64,000 nt of DNA from Amycolatopsis jiangsuensis (GTDB lineage Bacteria; Actinomycetota; Actinomycetes; Mycobacteriales; Pseudonocardiaceae), in assembly GCF_014204865.1 (NCBI RefSeq), contig NZ_JACHMG010000001.1, positions 5,544,501 to 5,608,500 of the forward strand, in the 5' to 3' direction. The translations under genes were made by a program, and so were the position numbers. Below the pieces are notes generated by a model that was not told the origin of the DNA, did no database searches, and was given only the letters and a program-made list of their open reading frames with translations. Each line of letters begins with the position of its first letter. The first letter of the stretch is position 1. Positions 35,525 to 44,633 of the stretch are shown in pieces.

Positions 35525-35744
35525 GCGGGCGGGTGGCGGTCGCGGGACGGGCGGGGTTTGCCGGTCGCGGTGTTGTGGACGTGGTGGGGCTGTGTGTTCG
35601 CTGCCGGATCCGACTGTCGGGCGAGGTGCTGCTGTGGTTTCGGTCTGCGGGTGGGCCGGGTCGGTCAACCGCCGGATCCCGATGTGCGGGTCGTCAGCCG
35701 GACAGGGCTGCAGCGAGGCATTTCCGTGGCGGTAGCTCGCGTCG

Positions 35745-36314
35745 TCAGCCCGGCAGGACCGGGGTCGTGAACGGATCCAGGAACGTCGTTGCCTCGGTGA
35801 TGGCCGCTACGCCCCTGGTCACCGCCTCGCCGATGGTCGTGCAGGCGGTGCGGACCTGGTAGGCCGCTTCGGCGGTGCGGTCGCCCGCCAGGATGGACTC
35901 GGTGGCCGGCGTCGTGGCCCGCGCTGTCGCCACCACCTGGGCAGCCGTCTGGCGGGCCAGGCGGTCGAGCAGTTCTGCCAGGTCCAGGCCCACCGCGGCG
36001 GTGCGGGCGGCCACCTCCGCGGCTTGGCGGTAGTGCACGTCCAGCTCATCGGCGCGGCTGCGGAAGTGCGCGGCCGGTTCGCCTCCCCAGCGCCGTTCCG
36101 CGCGGTGCGCCCCGCGTTCGAACTCCAGGCGCGCGGTGACCAGCACGTCCCGGCCGGTCGAAAGTGTGCGCGCGGAATCGCGGATCGCCTGGGGAGAACA
36201 GTCGATCTGACGCAGCGCCGCGACGGGATCGGGTGCGCCGATCCGGATGGCGGCGTCACGCAGCGGGGTCAGCGTCGCGGCGGCGGCCTCGAGGTCGGGG
36301 TGGAGGAACGGCAT
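35745..36314 (-). CDS. ESX/WXG100-like helical protein, second gene of a pair
   Basis: 189 residues, nearly all helical and Ala/Arg-rich, with no transmembrane segment. A motif RRWGGEPAAHFRSRADEL sits between two long helices, recalling the WxG turn of type VII proteins, and the C-terminus ends FLDPFTTPVLPG. It follows the 99-residue gene on the same strand after 11 bp. No family is recognised with certainty; the assignment rests on helix pattern and pairing. Confidence 0.6.
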   Translation of the reverse strand: MPFLHPDLEAAAATLTPLRDAAIRIGAPDPVAALRQIDCSPQAIRDSARTLSTGRDVLVTARLEFERGAHRAERRWGGEPAAHFRSRADELDVHYRQAAEVAARTAAVGLDLAELLDRLARQTAAQVVATARATTPATESILAGDRTAEAAYQVRTACTTIGEAVTRGVAAITEATTFLDPFTTPVLPG

Positions 36315-36325
36315 GGCGAACGTCT

Positions 36326-36625
36326 TCAGCCGGACACCGACGTCGCGAGTCCCGGCCGGGCGCGACCGGACTGCTGGTGGGCGGCCATCCGCAGCTCACC
36401 AGCCAGATCGGAGGTGGCGTCACCGAGCACGCGGGCGTCGGTGTCCCGTGCGGCCAGCGCGGCCTCCCAGCGCGCGGAGATCTCCCTGGCCGGAGCCGAA
36501 ATGCCCCACGGCGTCGACTCCAGCCGTGCCGACGCGAACCGTCCGGCCGCCCGGTCCGCGTCGGCGGCGGCCTGGTCCAGCGCGTCCGCGGCAGCAGCCA
36601 GCCGCTCACTCGTGGAACCAGGCAT
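36326..36625 (-). CDS. Small WXG100-like protein, first gene of a pair
   Basis: 99 residues from the ATG at 36625, preceded by GGAGG at good spacing. It has two helices (SERLAAAADALDQAAADADRAAGRF and EISARWEAALAARDTDARVLGDATSDLAGELRMAA) joined by a turn ESTPWGISA that contains a WG pair. This size and hairpin fit the WXG100/type VII substrate class. The gene's promoter side is where the IS256 element landed, 85 bp upstream of the ATG. Confidence 0.6.
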   Translation of the reverse strand: MPGSTSERLAAAADALDQAAADADRAAGRFASARLESTPWGISAPAREISARWEAALAARDTDARVLGDATSDLAGELRMAAHQQSGRARPGLATSVSG

Positions 36626-36702
36626 GAAACCTCCGCACTTCCGGGCCCGGTGGACAATCACCGGTAGCGGAATCTAACCCCATCACGTCCGGTGTGGTCA
36701 CT

Positions 36703-36710
36703 CGGCCGGG
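36703..36710. repeat. IS256-type target-site duplication, left copy
   Basis: CGGCCGGG immediately left of the element, identical to 38151-38158. Confidence 0.85.
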
Positions 36711-38150
36711 GGTTACGTCCGCGGAGGTGGTGTACGGGTTCGTCGCTGGTGAGCGGCGTGGCGTCGTGACGTGAGACGGCCACCGCGTGATCTTTCTCGA
36801 GTACCGACCAAGGAACTCCAGGAAGGACCACCACGATGGCCGCACCACACAGTGTGGACCCTGCCCAGCTTGTCGAGGAGCTCGCCTCGGCGGGTGTGTC
36901 GCCGGATCTGTTGCAGACGATGATCGCGACGATGGCGAACGCGTTGATGTCGTCGCAGGCCGATCAGCAGTGCGGGGCCGGCTATGGCGAGCGCAGCAGC
37001 GAGCGGACGAACCAGCGCAACGGCTACCGGGCCCGGGAGTGGGACACCCGAGCGGGCACGATCGAGTTGGCGGTGCCGAAGCTGCGCCAGGGCTCCTATT
37101 TCCCGGACTGGCTGCTGACCCACCGCCGCCGCGCCGAGCAGGCCCTGGTCACCGTCGTGGCCACGGCCTACCTACTCGGTGTCTCCACCCGGCGGGTGGA
37201 GAAGCTGGCCGAACAACTCGGGGTGAAGTCGCTGTCGCGTTCGCAGGTCAGCGAGATGGCCACGCACCTCGACGGGCAGGTCGCCGCGTTCCGCGAGCGC
37301 CCGCTCGACCAGGGCCCGTACACGTTCGTGTGGGTCGACGCGCTCACGGTGAAGGTCCGCGAAGACGGCCGGGTGGTCAACGTGCACGCGCTGCTCGCGA
37401 CCGGGGTGAACGCCGACGGGCACCGCGAGATCCTCGGCCTGGATGTGGCCTCCAGCGAGGACGGAGCGGGCTGGTTGGCGTTCCTGCGCGGTCTGGTCGC
37501 CCGCGGCCTGTCCGGGGTCCAGCTCGTCATCTCCGACGCCCATCCCGGCTTGGTGGCGGCGATCGCCTCGGCGTTGCCGGGTGCGGCGTGGCAGCGGTGT
37601 CGCACCCACTACCTGCGTAACCTGCTCTCCCGTGTTCCGAAGTCGGCGCAGCCGCATGTCGCTACGCAGGTGCGCACGATCTTCGACCAGCCCGACGCCG
37701 ACGCCGTCACAGCCCAGTACGGACGCGTGGTCGACACTCTCACCGCGCGCTGGCCCGACGCAGCCGAGCACCTCGACAACGCCCGCGATGAGCTGCTGGC
37801 GTTCACCGCATATCCGCGCGAGGTCTGGCGCCAGATCTGGTCGAACAACCCTCAAGAGCGACTGAACAAGGAGATCCGCCGTCGCACCGACGTGGTCGGG
37901 ATCTTCCCCGGCCGCGACTCCCTGATCCGCCTCGTCGGCGCCGTCCTGGCCGAACAGAGTGATGAGTGGACCGAGAACCGCCGCTACATGGGCCTCGATC
38001 TACTGGCCCGCTCACGCATCCGCATCGTCACCACCGAAGCCGCACCGACCGGCAGCGAGGCACTCATGACAACCGAGGCAATAACCGCCTAGAATCCCGA
38101 ACCAAGATCACGCGGAGTCGATCTCATACACCACTCCGCCGGACGTGACC
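36711..38150 (+). mobile_element. Complete IS256-family insertion sequence (1,440 bp)
   Basis: Ends are imperfect inverted repeats of about 27 bp: left GGTTACGTCCGCGGAGGTGG, and right, read inwards, GGTCACGTCCGGCGGAGTGG. It is flanked by 8-bp direct repeats CGGCCGGG (36703-36710 and 38151-38158), the target duplication size usual for IS256. It carries one intact transposase gene. Intact ends, duplication and reading frame suggest a fairly recent, possibly still active copy. Confidence 0.93.
36836..38092 (+). CDS. IS256-family (mutator-type) transposase
   Basis: 418 residues, full length, with AAGGACC upstream of the ATG. DDE residues are in YTFVWVDALTVKV, LVISDAHPGL and the downstream helix NNPQERLNKEIRRRTDVVGIFP that supplies the Glu. 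The N-terminal DNA-binding region includes the RNGYRAREWDTRAGTIEL motif. It mediates copy-paste transposition between its inverted repeats. Confidence 0.96.
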   Translation: MAAPHSVDPAQLVEELASAGVSPDLLQTMIATMANALMSSQADQQCGAGYGERSSERTNQRNGYRAREWDTRAGTIELAVPKLRQGSYFPDWLLTHRRRAEQALVTVVATAYLLGVSTRRVEKLAEQLGVKSLSRSQVSEMATHLDGQVAAFRERPLDQGPYTFVWVDALTVKVREDGRVVNVHALLATGVNADGHREILGLDVASSEDGAGWLAFLRGLVARGLSGVQLVISDAHPGLVAAIASALPGAAWQRCRTHYLRNLLSRVPKSAQPHVATQVRTIFDQPDADAVTAQYGRVVDTLTARWPDAAEHLDNARDELLAFTAYPREVWRQIWSNNPQERLNKEIRRRTDVVGIFPGRDSLIRLVGAVLAEQSDEWTENRRYMGLDLLARSRIRIVTTEAAPTGSEALMTTEAITA

Positions 38151-38158
38151 CGGCCGGG
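38151..38158. repeat. IS256-type target-site duplication, right copy
   Basis: CGGCCGGG immediately right of the element, identical to 36703-36710. Confidence 0.85.
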
Positions 38159-38386
38159 CGTGGGACAGTTCCACAGAGTGGCCACGGTTGACCGGTCCGC
38201 CGGGCCGCGGAGATCCTCGCAGCATGTCGGAGATTCGTGCTGCTCCGTGCACCGGCCGCGCTCCGGCGCGCGTCCACGGCGAGGGTGTGGTGGCGCTGCT
38301 GCTGCGCCGCGGCCGTCTCGGCTCTCCGCCCGGATAGGCGTTTTTCCGCGCAGTGCAGCCGAATCCAGCTACCTACGGGAGCCCCC

Positions 38387-39313
38387 GTGTCGATCGACCT
38401 TCCGGCCCGGCCACGCCTGGCGACCACCCCCTCCGACGGCATCCTCGAAGGCCCGCGCGTCTTGCGGCGGCTGCCCGAAGGGGTCGAGGAACGGCCGTAC
38501 GAGCTGTTCACCCTCCGTCCCCTCGGCCGCGTGATCGGGGCCGAAATCGCCGGGGTCGACCTCGGAGAGTCACTGACCCCTCGGTTACGCGCGGAGCTGA
38601 ACCGCGCGCTGCTGGAGTGGAAGGTGCTGTTCTTCCGCGACCAGCGGATCACGCCCGAGCAGCAGCGCGAGTTCGCCCGCAACTGGGGTGAGCTGGAGAC
38701 GAACCCGTTCATCCCGCAGGGCGATTCGGCCGAGGTCGTGCGGTTCTCCCGCAGCGCGGCGATGCCCGGCTACGAGAACATCTGGCACGTCGACGTGACC
38801 TGGCGGCCCGAACCCGCGCTGGGCTCGGTGCTGCGCCTGGTCGAGGTCCCGCCGATCGGCGGCGACACGATGTGGGCGGACATGGCCGCGGCCTACGACA
38901 ACCTGCCCGACGACGTCCGCGAGCGCATCGACGACGCGACCGCCGTGCACGACTTCGTCCCCGGATTCGCCCGGTTCACCGATCCGGACCTGCTCACCCG
39001 CTGGCAGGACCGGTTCCCGCCGGTCGAGCATCCGGTGGTGCGCACGCATCCGGAGACCGGCCGTCGCACGCTTTTCGTCAACCAGGCCTTCACCACGCAT
39101 CTCGTCGGGTTCGAGCCGGCGGAGAGCGACCGGCTGCTGCGGTATCTGTTCCTGCAAGCGCACACGCCGGAGTTCCAGGTGCGCTTCCGCTGGGCGCGGG
39201 ACTCCGTGGCGTTCTGGGACAACCGCGCCACCCAGCACTACGCGGTGAACGACTACCACCCGCACGCCCGGGTCGCCGAGCGCGTGGCGATCGTCGGCGA
39301 CCGGCCGTACTGA
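38387..39313 (+). CDS. TauD/TfdA-family Fe(II)/2-oxoglutarate dioxygenase
   Basis: 308 residues from the GTG at 38387, preceded by CGGGAG. Iron ligands are H134 and D136 in NIWHVDVTW and the distal His in DNRATQHYAVNDY (about 283); the 2-oxoglutarate-binding Arg is in the final RVAERVAIVG. Members take sulfonates such as taurine, alkyl sulfates or aryloxyalkanoates; the substrate is not inferable. It lies 24 bp from the next gene on the same strand. Confidence 0.92.
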   Translation: MSIDLPARPRLATTPSDGILEGPRVLRRLPEGVEERPYELFTLRPLGRVIGAEIAGVDLGESLTPRLRAELNRALLEWKVLFFRDQRITPEQQREFARNWGELETNPFIPQGDSAEVVRFSRSAAMPGYENIWHVDVTWRPEPALGSVLRLVEVPPIGGDTMWADMAAAYDNLPDDVRERIDDATAVHDFVPGFARFTDPDLLTRWQDRFPPVEHPVVRTHPETGRRTLFVNQAFTTHLVGFEPAESDRLLRYLFLQAHTPEFQVRFRWARDSVAFWDNRATQHYAVNDYHPHARVAERVAIVGDRPY

Positions 39314-39336
39314 TCGGCGGGCTCTACCCTGGAGCC

Positions 39337-39783
39337 ATGACCGAACCCAAGGCAGTGGTCACCGGCTTCCTGCAGGCACTCGAAGAGCTCGACGTGGACC
39401 GCGCGCTCGGCTACGCGGCGGTCGACATCGTCTACCAGAACGTGCCGCTGCCCGCCGCGCGCGGCCTCGCCGCGGTGGAGAAGCAACTGCGCGCGATGGC
39501 CAAGTACGGCTCGGGTTTCGAAGCACGCACCCACCACATCGCCGCGGACGGCAACGTGGTGCTCACCGAACGCACGGACGTGCTGCGCCGCGGTTCGTGG
39601 CAGGCGGAGTTCTGGGTGTGCGGCACGTTCGAGGTGAAGGACGGCCGGATCGTGCTGTGGCGCGACTACTTCGACTGGACCACAGTCCTCGCTTCCAGCG
39701 CGAAGGGCGCCGGCCGGGTGGCACTCAACGGCGCCCGCACCCTCATCGGCAAGTACCGCTCGTCAGGCGAACTCCGGGCGTGA
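39337..39783 (+). CDS. Limonene-1,2-epoxide hydrolase-like protein (EphG/Rv2740-type)
   Basis: 148 residues with a SnoaL-like cone fold. The catalytic triad pattern of the limonene-epoxide hydrolase family is present: R79-T-D81 in LTERTDVL and D110 in LWRDYFD. Sequence around FWVCGTFEVKDGRIVLWRDYFD closely resembles mycobacterial Rv2740 (EphG). It opens epoxides by direct water attack; physiological substrates in this branch are probably lipids or sterol-like epoxides. Probably co-transcribed with the dioxygenase. Confidence 0.88.
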   Translation: MTEPKAVVTGFLQALEELDVDRALGYAAVDIVYQNVPLPAARGLAAVEKQLRAMAKYGSGFEARTHHIAADGNVVLTERTDVLRRGSWQAEFWVCGTFEVKDGRIVLWRDYFDWTTVLASSAKGAGRVALNGARTLIGKYRSSGELRA

Positions 39784-40458
39784 GGTCCGTGCCGGTGCGG
39801 TGAGTGGCCGCGCGCTTCTGGCGAGGGGGCCCGGCGGTGAGGTTGCCGTGCTTGTGTGGTGAGCACCGGAGTGTGGGGATGTCGGCGAGGGGCGCGGTTC
39901 GTGCGTGGTGCGGGCCGAGCCTCCAGCGCGGGTGAGCCGGTCACAGCTTGCGCAGGCGGACCCGGTTGATCGCGTGATGATGAGTACTGGCGGAGTCGCT
40001 ACCGCTCGTGAGCGATGCGTGCGAGCGGTGCCTTTTGTGCGCGACGCGCACCAGAAAAACACCTGCGGGCAAGGCGAGCACCGCGCGTGAACGCTGCGCG
40101 CGAAACGGCCCGTTCGTGCGCCGTGTGCGCCGGGGAAGTACTGCTCGTGAGCGGCGGGCGCGAACGTCGGCCACCTTGCGGTGGCGGCGTCCCGCTGTCC
40201 CGCCGCTCACGAGACTTCCCCGGGGCGAAACCGTGGCGCCGCGGTCGCGAGCGATGCGAAAGGGCTGCCGCGCCCGCGGCGTTCCCCGGATAGCGTCGCG
40301 AATCGCGCCTTTCGAACACGATCAACCCCCATGTGATCGTGTCGCCTCCCCGCGCTCCGCGGCGCGTGAGCGTCCGGGGTGGCTCGAAGTGGTCTGGGCC
40401 ACTTCCGGTCGCTCTCCGGGTAAAGTACTCCGGCCCGGTACCCCTGTCGGCAAAGCTT
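39784..40458. other. Non-coding interval with short GC-rich repeats
   Basis: No gene is supported here. The stretch holds many variants of CGTGAGCG and GCGCGAACG and a small inverted repeat ACCGCTCG/CGAGCGGT at 40001-40029, plus the larger inverted repeat listed at 40130-40224. Short open frames occur on both strands but have no ribosome sites and no recognisable similarity. Confidence 0.6.
40130..40224. repeat. Large imperfect inverted repeat in an intergenic region
   Basis: Left arm CCGGGGAAGT (40130-40139), a 4-nt bulge and CTCGTGAGCGGCGGG (40144-40158); right arm CCCGCCGCTCACGAG (40200-40214) followed by ACTTCCCCGG (40215-40224). This makes 25 paired bases around a 41-nt GC-rich loop. 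It could be a structured RNA element or a remnant of a small mobile repeat. Confidence 0.7.
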
Positions 40459-40503
40459 GATCTGCATTTAAGGCAGATCGGCCGTCCGGGTGACGGGACG
40501 GCC
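40459..40503 (-). terminator. Double hairpin terminator after the CapA-like gene
   Basis: In the leftward direction GGCCGTCC-8 nt-GGACGGCC (40480-40503) is followed at once by GATCTGC-7 nt-GCAGATC (40459-40479). It begins 3 bp after the CapA-like stop codon. Confidence 0.75.
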
Positions 40504-40506
40504 GTC

Positions 40507-41526
40507 TCATCCCGCAGTGAGGCCTTCCACCGTGCCGATCCCGTCACCGACCGCGACGTGGGTGTTCCGTCGCGCGGACAGGTGCGCGAGCCTTCGCAGT
40601 GCCGTCACGGCTTCGGGTCCGGTCAGGGGTAGGCATTCGTTGTCCTCGTCGCGGCGCACCGGGATCAGTTCGAGGCGCGGCCGGTCGCCGAGAACGAAAC
40701 CGGCCAGCAGCCCGTCCCGGTGCCGCCCGCGCATGGCCGGCCAGTCGAACACGAGGTTGCCAAGGCTGTAGAGGATCGGTCGGCCGCGGTGCACCTCGAC
40801 CGCCTGAACGGTGTGCGGACCGTGGCCCACCACCAGGTCCGCGCCCGCGTCGACGATCGCGTGCGCGTAGCTGACCTGGTATTCGGCCAGTTCGTCGCCG
40901 GGCAGCCCCCAGTGCATCGACACGACGACGTGGTCGGCGGCGGTCCGCGCGTGGCGCACGTCCGCGACCAGGCGCGCGAGATCGTCCGGCACGGGCGTGG
41001 TGCGCACGATCGCGGGACGGCCGGGAAGGTCGAGCACGCGCGGGTCGGGCTGGTAGGCGGTGTACGCGCCGGCCGCGGCGACGCCCGGCGAGTCTTCCAG
41101 CGCCTCCTGCCCGACCGGCCAGCACAGCGACGTGTAGGCGAGGAACGCGACGCGCCCGCCGGGCCGTTCGAGGACGGCCGGAGCGTGTGCTTCGTCGAGG
41201 TTCGCGCCCGCGCCGCAGTGCGCGATGCCGGCGTTGTCGAGCACGGCGAGGCCGGCCAGCGCGGCGCGCGGCGGATAGGCGACGTCGTTCGCCGCGGATA
41301 CCACGTCGATTCCGGCCGCGGTCAGCGCGGTGACCATTTCCGGCGGGGAATGCCGCCAGTTCGGCTTGTGCGGAATGTCCATTCCGGACGAACCGGAGAG
41401 CGGACCCTCGAGGTTCACGAACCGCACGTCGGCCCCGGTGAGCAGCGACGAAAGCGGGGCGAAGGCCGATTCCGGCTCGGTCCGGCCCTGGAGGTTGACG
41501 TCGCCGCCCAGCACGAGCGTGATCAT
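40507..41526 (-). CDS. CapA/YwtB-like metallophosphatase-fold protein (PGA_cap family)
   Basis: 339 residues from the ATG at 41526 after GAGAAGGG. Motifs are LVLGGDVNLQG near the start, VRFVNLEGPLSG, VVSAANDVAY, VVVSMHWG, LVVGHGPHTVQAVEVHRGRPILYSLGN. This family includes the capsule poly-gamma-glutamate protein CapA, but stand-alone actinobacterial members have no demonstrated polymer role. No signal peptide or anchor is seen, unlike true CapA, so a cytosolic hydrolase is likely. It is divergent from the secreted nuclease. Confidence 0.85.
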   Translation of the reverse strand: MITLVLGGDVNLQGRTEPESAFAPLSSLLTGADVRFVNLEGPLSGSSGMDIPHKPNWRHSPPEMVTALTAAGIDVVSAANDVAYPPRAALAGLAVLDNAGIAHCGAGANLDEAHAPAVLERPGGRVAFLAYTSLCWPVGQEALEDSPGVAAAGAYTAYQPDPRVLDLPGRPAIVRTTPVPDDLARLVADVRHARTAADHVVVSMHWGLPGDELAEYQVSYAHAIVDAGADLVVGHGPHTVQAVEVHRGRPILYSLGNLVFDWPAMRGRHRDGLLAGFVLGDRPRLELIPVRRDEDNECLPLTGPEAVTALRRLAHLSARRNTHVAVGDGIGTVEGLTAG

Positions 41527-41650
41527 TGCGTCAACCCTTCTCACGGCGGGAAACATCCAAGCTTGTCACGAATCGTTGCCTTATCGTCTTCCTACCCTTC
41601 GCTTGTTCGGGGGACGATGCCTCGACTGCTCGCGCCAGAGGGGACTCACG

Positions 41651-44158
41651 GTGACCATATCCCGTCGTCGGACCGGGGGAAGTACCGCCGGTGGAAGAAC
41701 GCTGACCAGCGCCGCGGCGCTCGCGGCCGCCGTGGTGGTGGCCGGCCTGACCGCACCCGCCGCCGGTGCGAGGTCCAGCGGCGATGCGGTCATCGCCGAG
41801 GTCTACGGCGGTGGCGGCAATGCCGGTGCCACGCTCACCAACGACTTCGTCGAACTCGCGAACCACGGGGGCACACCGTTCGCGCTCGACGGCTTCAGCG
41901 TCCAGTACCTGCCCGCCTCCGCCGGCGCGTCGAGCACGTGGCAGGTCACGAAGCTCAACGGTGCGGTTGCCGCGGGTAGCCGCTACCTCGTTGCCGAGGC
42001 GAAGGGCAGCAGGGGGACCGTCGCGCTGCCCACGCCTGACGCGACCGGGACCCTCGCGCTGTCCTCCACGGCCGGTACGGTCGCGCTCGTCTCCGGAGGT
42101 GACCCGCTGACCTGCAAAACCGCTGTCGACTGCAGTGCCGATCCGCGCGTCAAGGACCTCGTCGGCTTCGGAGACGCCGTTGTGCGCGAAGGCGATCCGG
42201 CCGCGGCGCTGTCGAACAGCACGTCGGCCGCGCGCGCCGAGTCGCTTGCCGACACCGACGACAACAGTGCCGACTTCGCCGCTGGCGACCCGACGCCCAC
42301 CAATGCGAAAGGCGAGACACCCGGCACCGCCCCGGGTGAGCCCCCGGTGTCCGCGAAGATCCACGAAATCCAGGGCACCACGCGCGTTTCGCCGTTCAAG
42401 GACAAGAAAGTCGGCGACGTCACCGGCGTCGTGACGGCAGTACGTACATTTGGCTCCTCACGCGGCTTCTGGATCACCGACCCGCATCCGGACAGCGATC
42501 CACGCACCAGCGAAGGCCTGTTCGTGTTCTCCGGCTCCACTACTCCGTCGGTCGCGGTCGGTGACGCCGTCACCGCGCAGGGAACGGTGAAGGAGTACTA
42601 CCCGGACGCGCCGTCGACCTCGAACTACCAATCCCTCACCGAGCTCAGCGGTGCACGGTGGACAGTGAATTCGCACGGCAACGCCTTGCCACCGTCCACT
42701 GTGCTGACTCCGGACCAGGTGCCGGACGTGCTGGCCCCGAACGCGGGTGGAAACATCGAGCCACTGCCACTGGAGCCGTCGAAGTACGCGCTCGATTTCT
42801 GGGAGTCCCACGAAAGCGAAACAGTCAGCATCTCGGACGCGCGCGTCGTCGGTCCGAGCAACTCCTACGACGAGCTGTACGTGACCACGAAACCGCGGCA
42901 GAACCCGACGCCGCGCGGTGGCAGCGTCTACCTCGGTTACGACGAAACCAACACCGGCGTGCTGAAGGTGCAGTCGATCATTCCCTACGACCAGCAGGAA
43001 TTCCCGACGGTCAACACCGGCGATGTGCTGACCGGTACGACTTCCGGGCCGGTGGAGTACAGCAGCTTCGGCGGGTACACGCTGTTCGCCGCGCAGCTCG
43101 GCGCGGCGCAGGACAACCACCTGCAGAAGGAAACCACGCGACGGCAGCGACCAGGTGAGCTCGCGGTGGCGACGTACAACGTGGAGAACCTCGCACCGTC
43201 CGATCCGGACACCAAATACGCGCAGCTCGCGCACGGGATCGTGGACAACCTGGCGACGCCCGACATCGTGACCCTCGAGGAGATCCAGGACAACGACGGC
43301 GCGACCGACGACGGTGTGGTCGCCGCGGACCTGACGCTGCGGAAGTTCACCGACGCCATCGCCGCCGCCGGTGGCCCGCGCTACCAGTGGCGCGAGATCG
43401 ACCCGGTGAACGACGAGGACGGTGGCCAGCCGGGCGGCAACATCCGGGTCGGCTTCCTGTTCAATCCGGCCCGGGTGTCCTTCGTGGACCGTCCAGGCGG
43501 TGGCCCGACGTCCTCGGTCGGGGTGGCGGCCGACCACGGAAAGGCGCACCTCACCCAGTCGCCCGGCCGGGTCGAGCCCGGCGACGATGCCTGGACCGAC
43601 AGCCGCAAACCGCTGGCCGGTGAGTTCGTCTTCGGCGGCCGCACCGTTTTCGTGGTCGCCAACCACTTCAACTCCAAGGGCGGCGACCAGCCGACGCACG
43701 GCCGCTACCAGCCGCCGTCCCGCAGTTCCGAGGTGCAGCGGCAGAAACAGGCGACGGTGGTGCGGGGCTTCGTCGCGAAGCTGCTGGCGGCTGAACCGCA
43801 GGCCAACGTCGTGGTCGCCGGCGACCTGAACGACTACCAGTTCTCGCCGGCCCTGGCCGAACTGACGTCGGGTGGCCGGTTGACGGACCTGATCTCGACG
43901 CTGCCGCCGGCCGAGCGCTACAGCTACGTCTACGAGGGTCAGTCGCAGGTGCTGGACCACATTCTCGCCTCGGCCGCCCCACGCGGCGTGGACTACGACG
44001 TGGTGCACCTCAACGCGGAATTCGCCGACCAGGCCAGCGATCACGATCCGCAGGTGGTCCGCCTGCGCCCGTCGACCGGGAACCGCCTGTCCGACCTGGG
44101 CTACGACCTGCTGGACTACCTGGACCGTCTGCTCGGCCGCACCGCCCCGCTCGGCTGA
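41651..44158 (+). CDS. Secreted ExeM/NucH-family extracellular nuclease with lamin-tail domain
   Basis: 835 residues from the GTG at 41651 following AGAGGGGACTC. An N-terminal export signal is visible: basic VTISRRR, then hydrophobic AAALAAAVVVAGLTAPAAGA with a likely AxA cleavage site. Residues about 45-180 form a lamin-tail domain (IAEVYGGGGNAGATLTNDFVELAN). A central OB-fold-like region (GDVTGVVTAV) follows. The C-terminal half is an endonuclease/exonuclease/phosphatase domain with VATYNVENL, VTLEEIQDN, FVVANHFNSKGGD, VVVAGDLNDYQFSP and DQASDHDPQVV. It degrades extracellular DNA or RNA, with a nutrient or biofilm role. No wall anchor is seen. Confidence 0.93.
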   Translation: MTISRRRTGGSTAGGRTLTSAAALAAAVVVAGLTAPAAGARSSGDAVIAEVYGGGGNAGATLTNDFVELANHGGTPFALDGFSVQYLPASAGASSTWQVTKLNGAVAAGSRYLVAEAKGSRGTVALPTPDATGTLALSSTAGTVALVSGGDPLTCKTAVDCSADPRVKDLVGFGDAVVREGDPAAALSNSTSAARAESLADTDDNSADFAAGDPTPTNAKGETPGTAPGEPPVSAKIHEIQGTTRVSPFKDKKVGDVTGVVTAVRTFGSSRGFWITDPHPDSDPRTSEGLFVFSGSTTPSVAVGDAVTAQGTVKEYYPDAPSTSNYQSLTELSGARWTVNSHGNALPPSTVLTPDQVPDVLAPNAGGNIEPLPLEPSKYALDFWESHESETVSISDARVVGPSNSYDELYVTTKPRQNPTPRGGSVYLGYDETNTGVLKVQSIIPYDQQEFPTVNTGDVLTGTTSGPVEYSSFGGYTLFAAQLGAAQDNHLQKETTRRQRPGELAVATYNVENLAPSDPDTKYAQLAHGIVDNLATPDIVTLEEIQDNDGATDDGVVAADLTLRKFTDAIAAAGGPRYQWREIDPVNDEDGGQPGGNIRVGFLFNPARVSFVDRPGGGPTSSVGVAADHGKAHLTQSPGRVEPGDDAWTDSRKPLAGEFVFGGRTVFVVANHFNSKGGDQPTHGRYQPPSRSSEVQRQKQATVVRGFVAKLLAAEPQANVVVAGDLNDYQFSPALAELTSGGRLTDLISTLPPAERYSYVYEGQSQVLDHILASAAPRGVDYDVVHLNAEFADQASDHDPQVVRLRPSTGNRLSDLGYDLLDYLDRLLGRTAPLG

Positions 44159-44243
44159 GAAACACCTGGCAGCAAACCGAAAGACTGACGCCGGAGGGCG
44201 GCGCGGTTTCCAGCTCAGCGAACCGAGGTGACCCGGGCTCGCG

Positions 44244-44273
44244 GCGAAACGCTGGCCGTGGTCAGCGTTTCGC
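44244..44273. terminator. Hairpin between the nuclease gene and the FtsK-type unit
   Basis: An 11-bp perfect stem GCGAAACGCTG/CAGCGTTTCGC with an 8-nt loop overlaps the stop codon of the leftward 123-residue gene. In the leftward direction it ends that operon. Confidence 0.75.
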
Positions 44274-44633
44274 CCGCCAGCCCAGCGCCAGCACCGCCTG
44301 CACGAGTTCCTGGTAGCTCGGCTTCACTTCCTCCAGGTACCGGTCCAGGTACTGCGCCCGCGCGGTCGGCACCGGCTGCGGCTCGTCGGGAGGCTCGAGG
44401 AAGGTGAGCCGGGAAACGTTGTGCAGTGCCATTTTCCACCAGCGCGCCGCGCGTTCCCTGGCCTTCACCTCGCGTTGCGCGGCTTCGGCGACCGCGGCCT
44501 GCGCCTCGGCCAGCTGCCGTTCGATCTCGTCCGCACGAGCCAGCTCCCAGGCCCGCAGGTTCTCCGCCGAGCCACGGGCGAGCCCGACGATTTCCTTGTA
44601 CCGCATGGCCGGACTGGCGATTTCGTCGGTCAT
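44262..44633 (-). CDS. Small coiled-coil protein, last gene of the FtsK-type unit
   Basis: 123 residues from the ATG at 44633, whose ATGA overlaps the FtsK-like stop codon, so translation is coupled. A long helix NLRAWELARADEIERQLAEAQAAVAEAAQREVKARERAARWW suggests a coiled coil; the C-terminus (YLDRYLEEVKPSYQELVQAVLALGW) is helical too. I recognise no family. The fixed position behind the ATPase suggests a partner of it. Confidence 0.75.
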   Translation of the reverse strand: MTDEIASPAMRYKEIVGLARGSAENLRAWELARADEIERQLAEAQAAVAEAAQREVKARERAARWWKMALHNVSRLTFLEPPDEPQPVPTARAQYLDRYLEEVKPSYQELVQAVLALGWRAKR

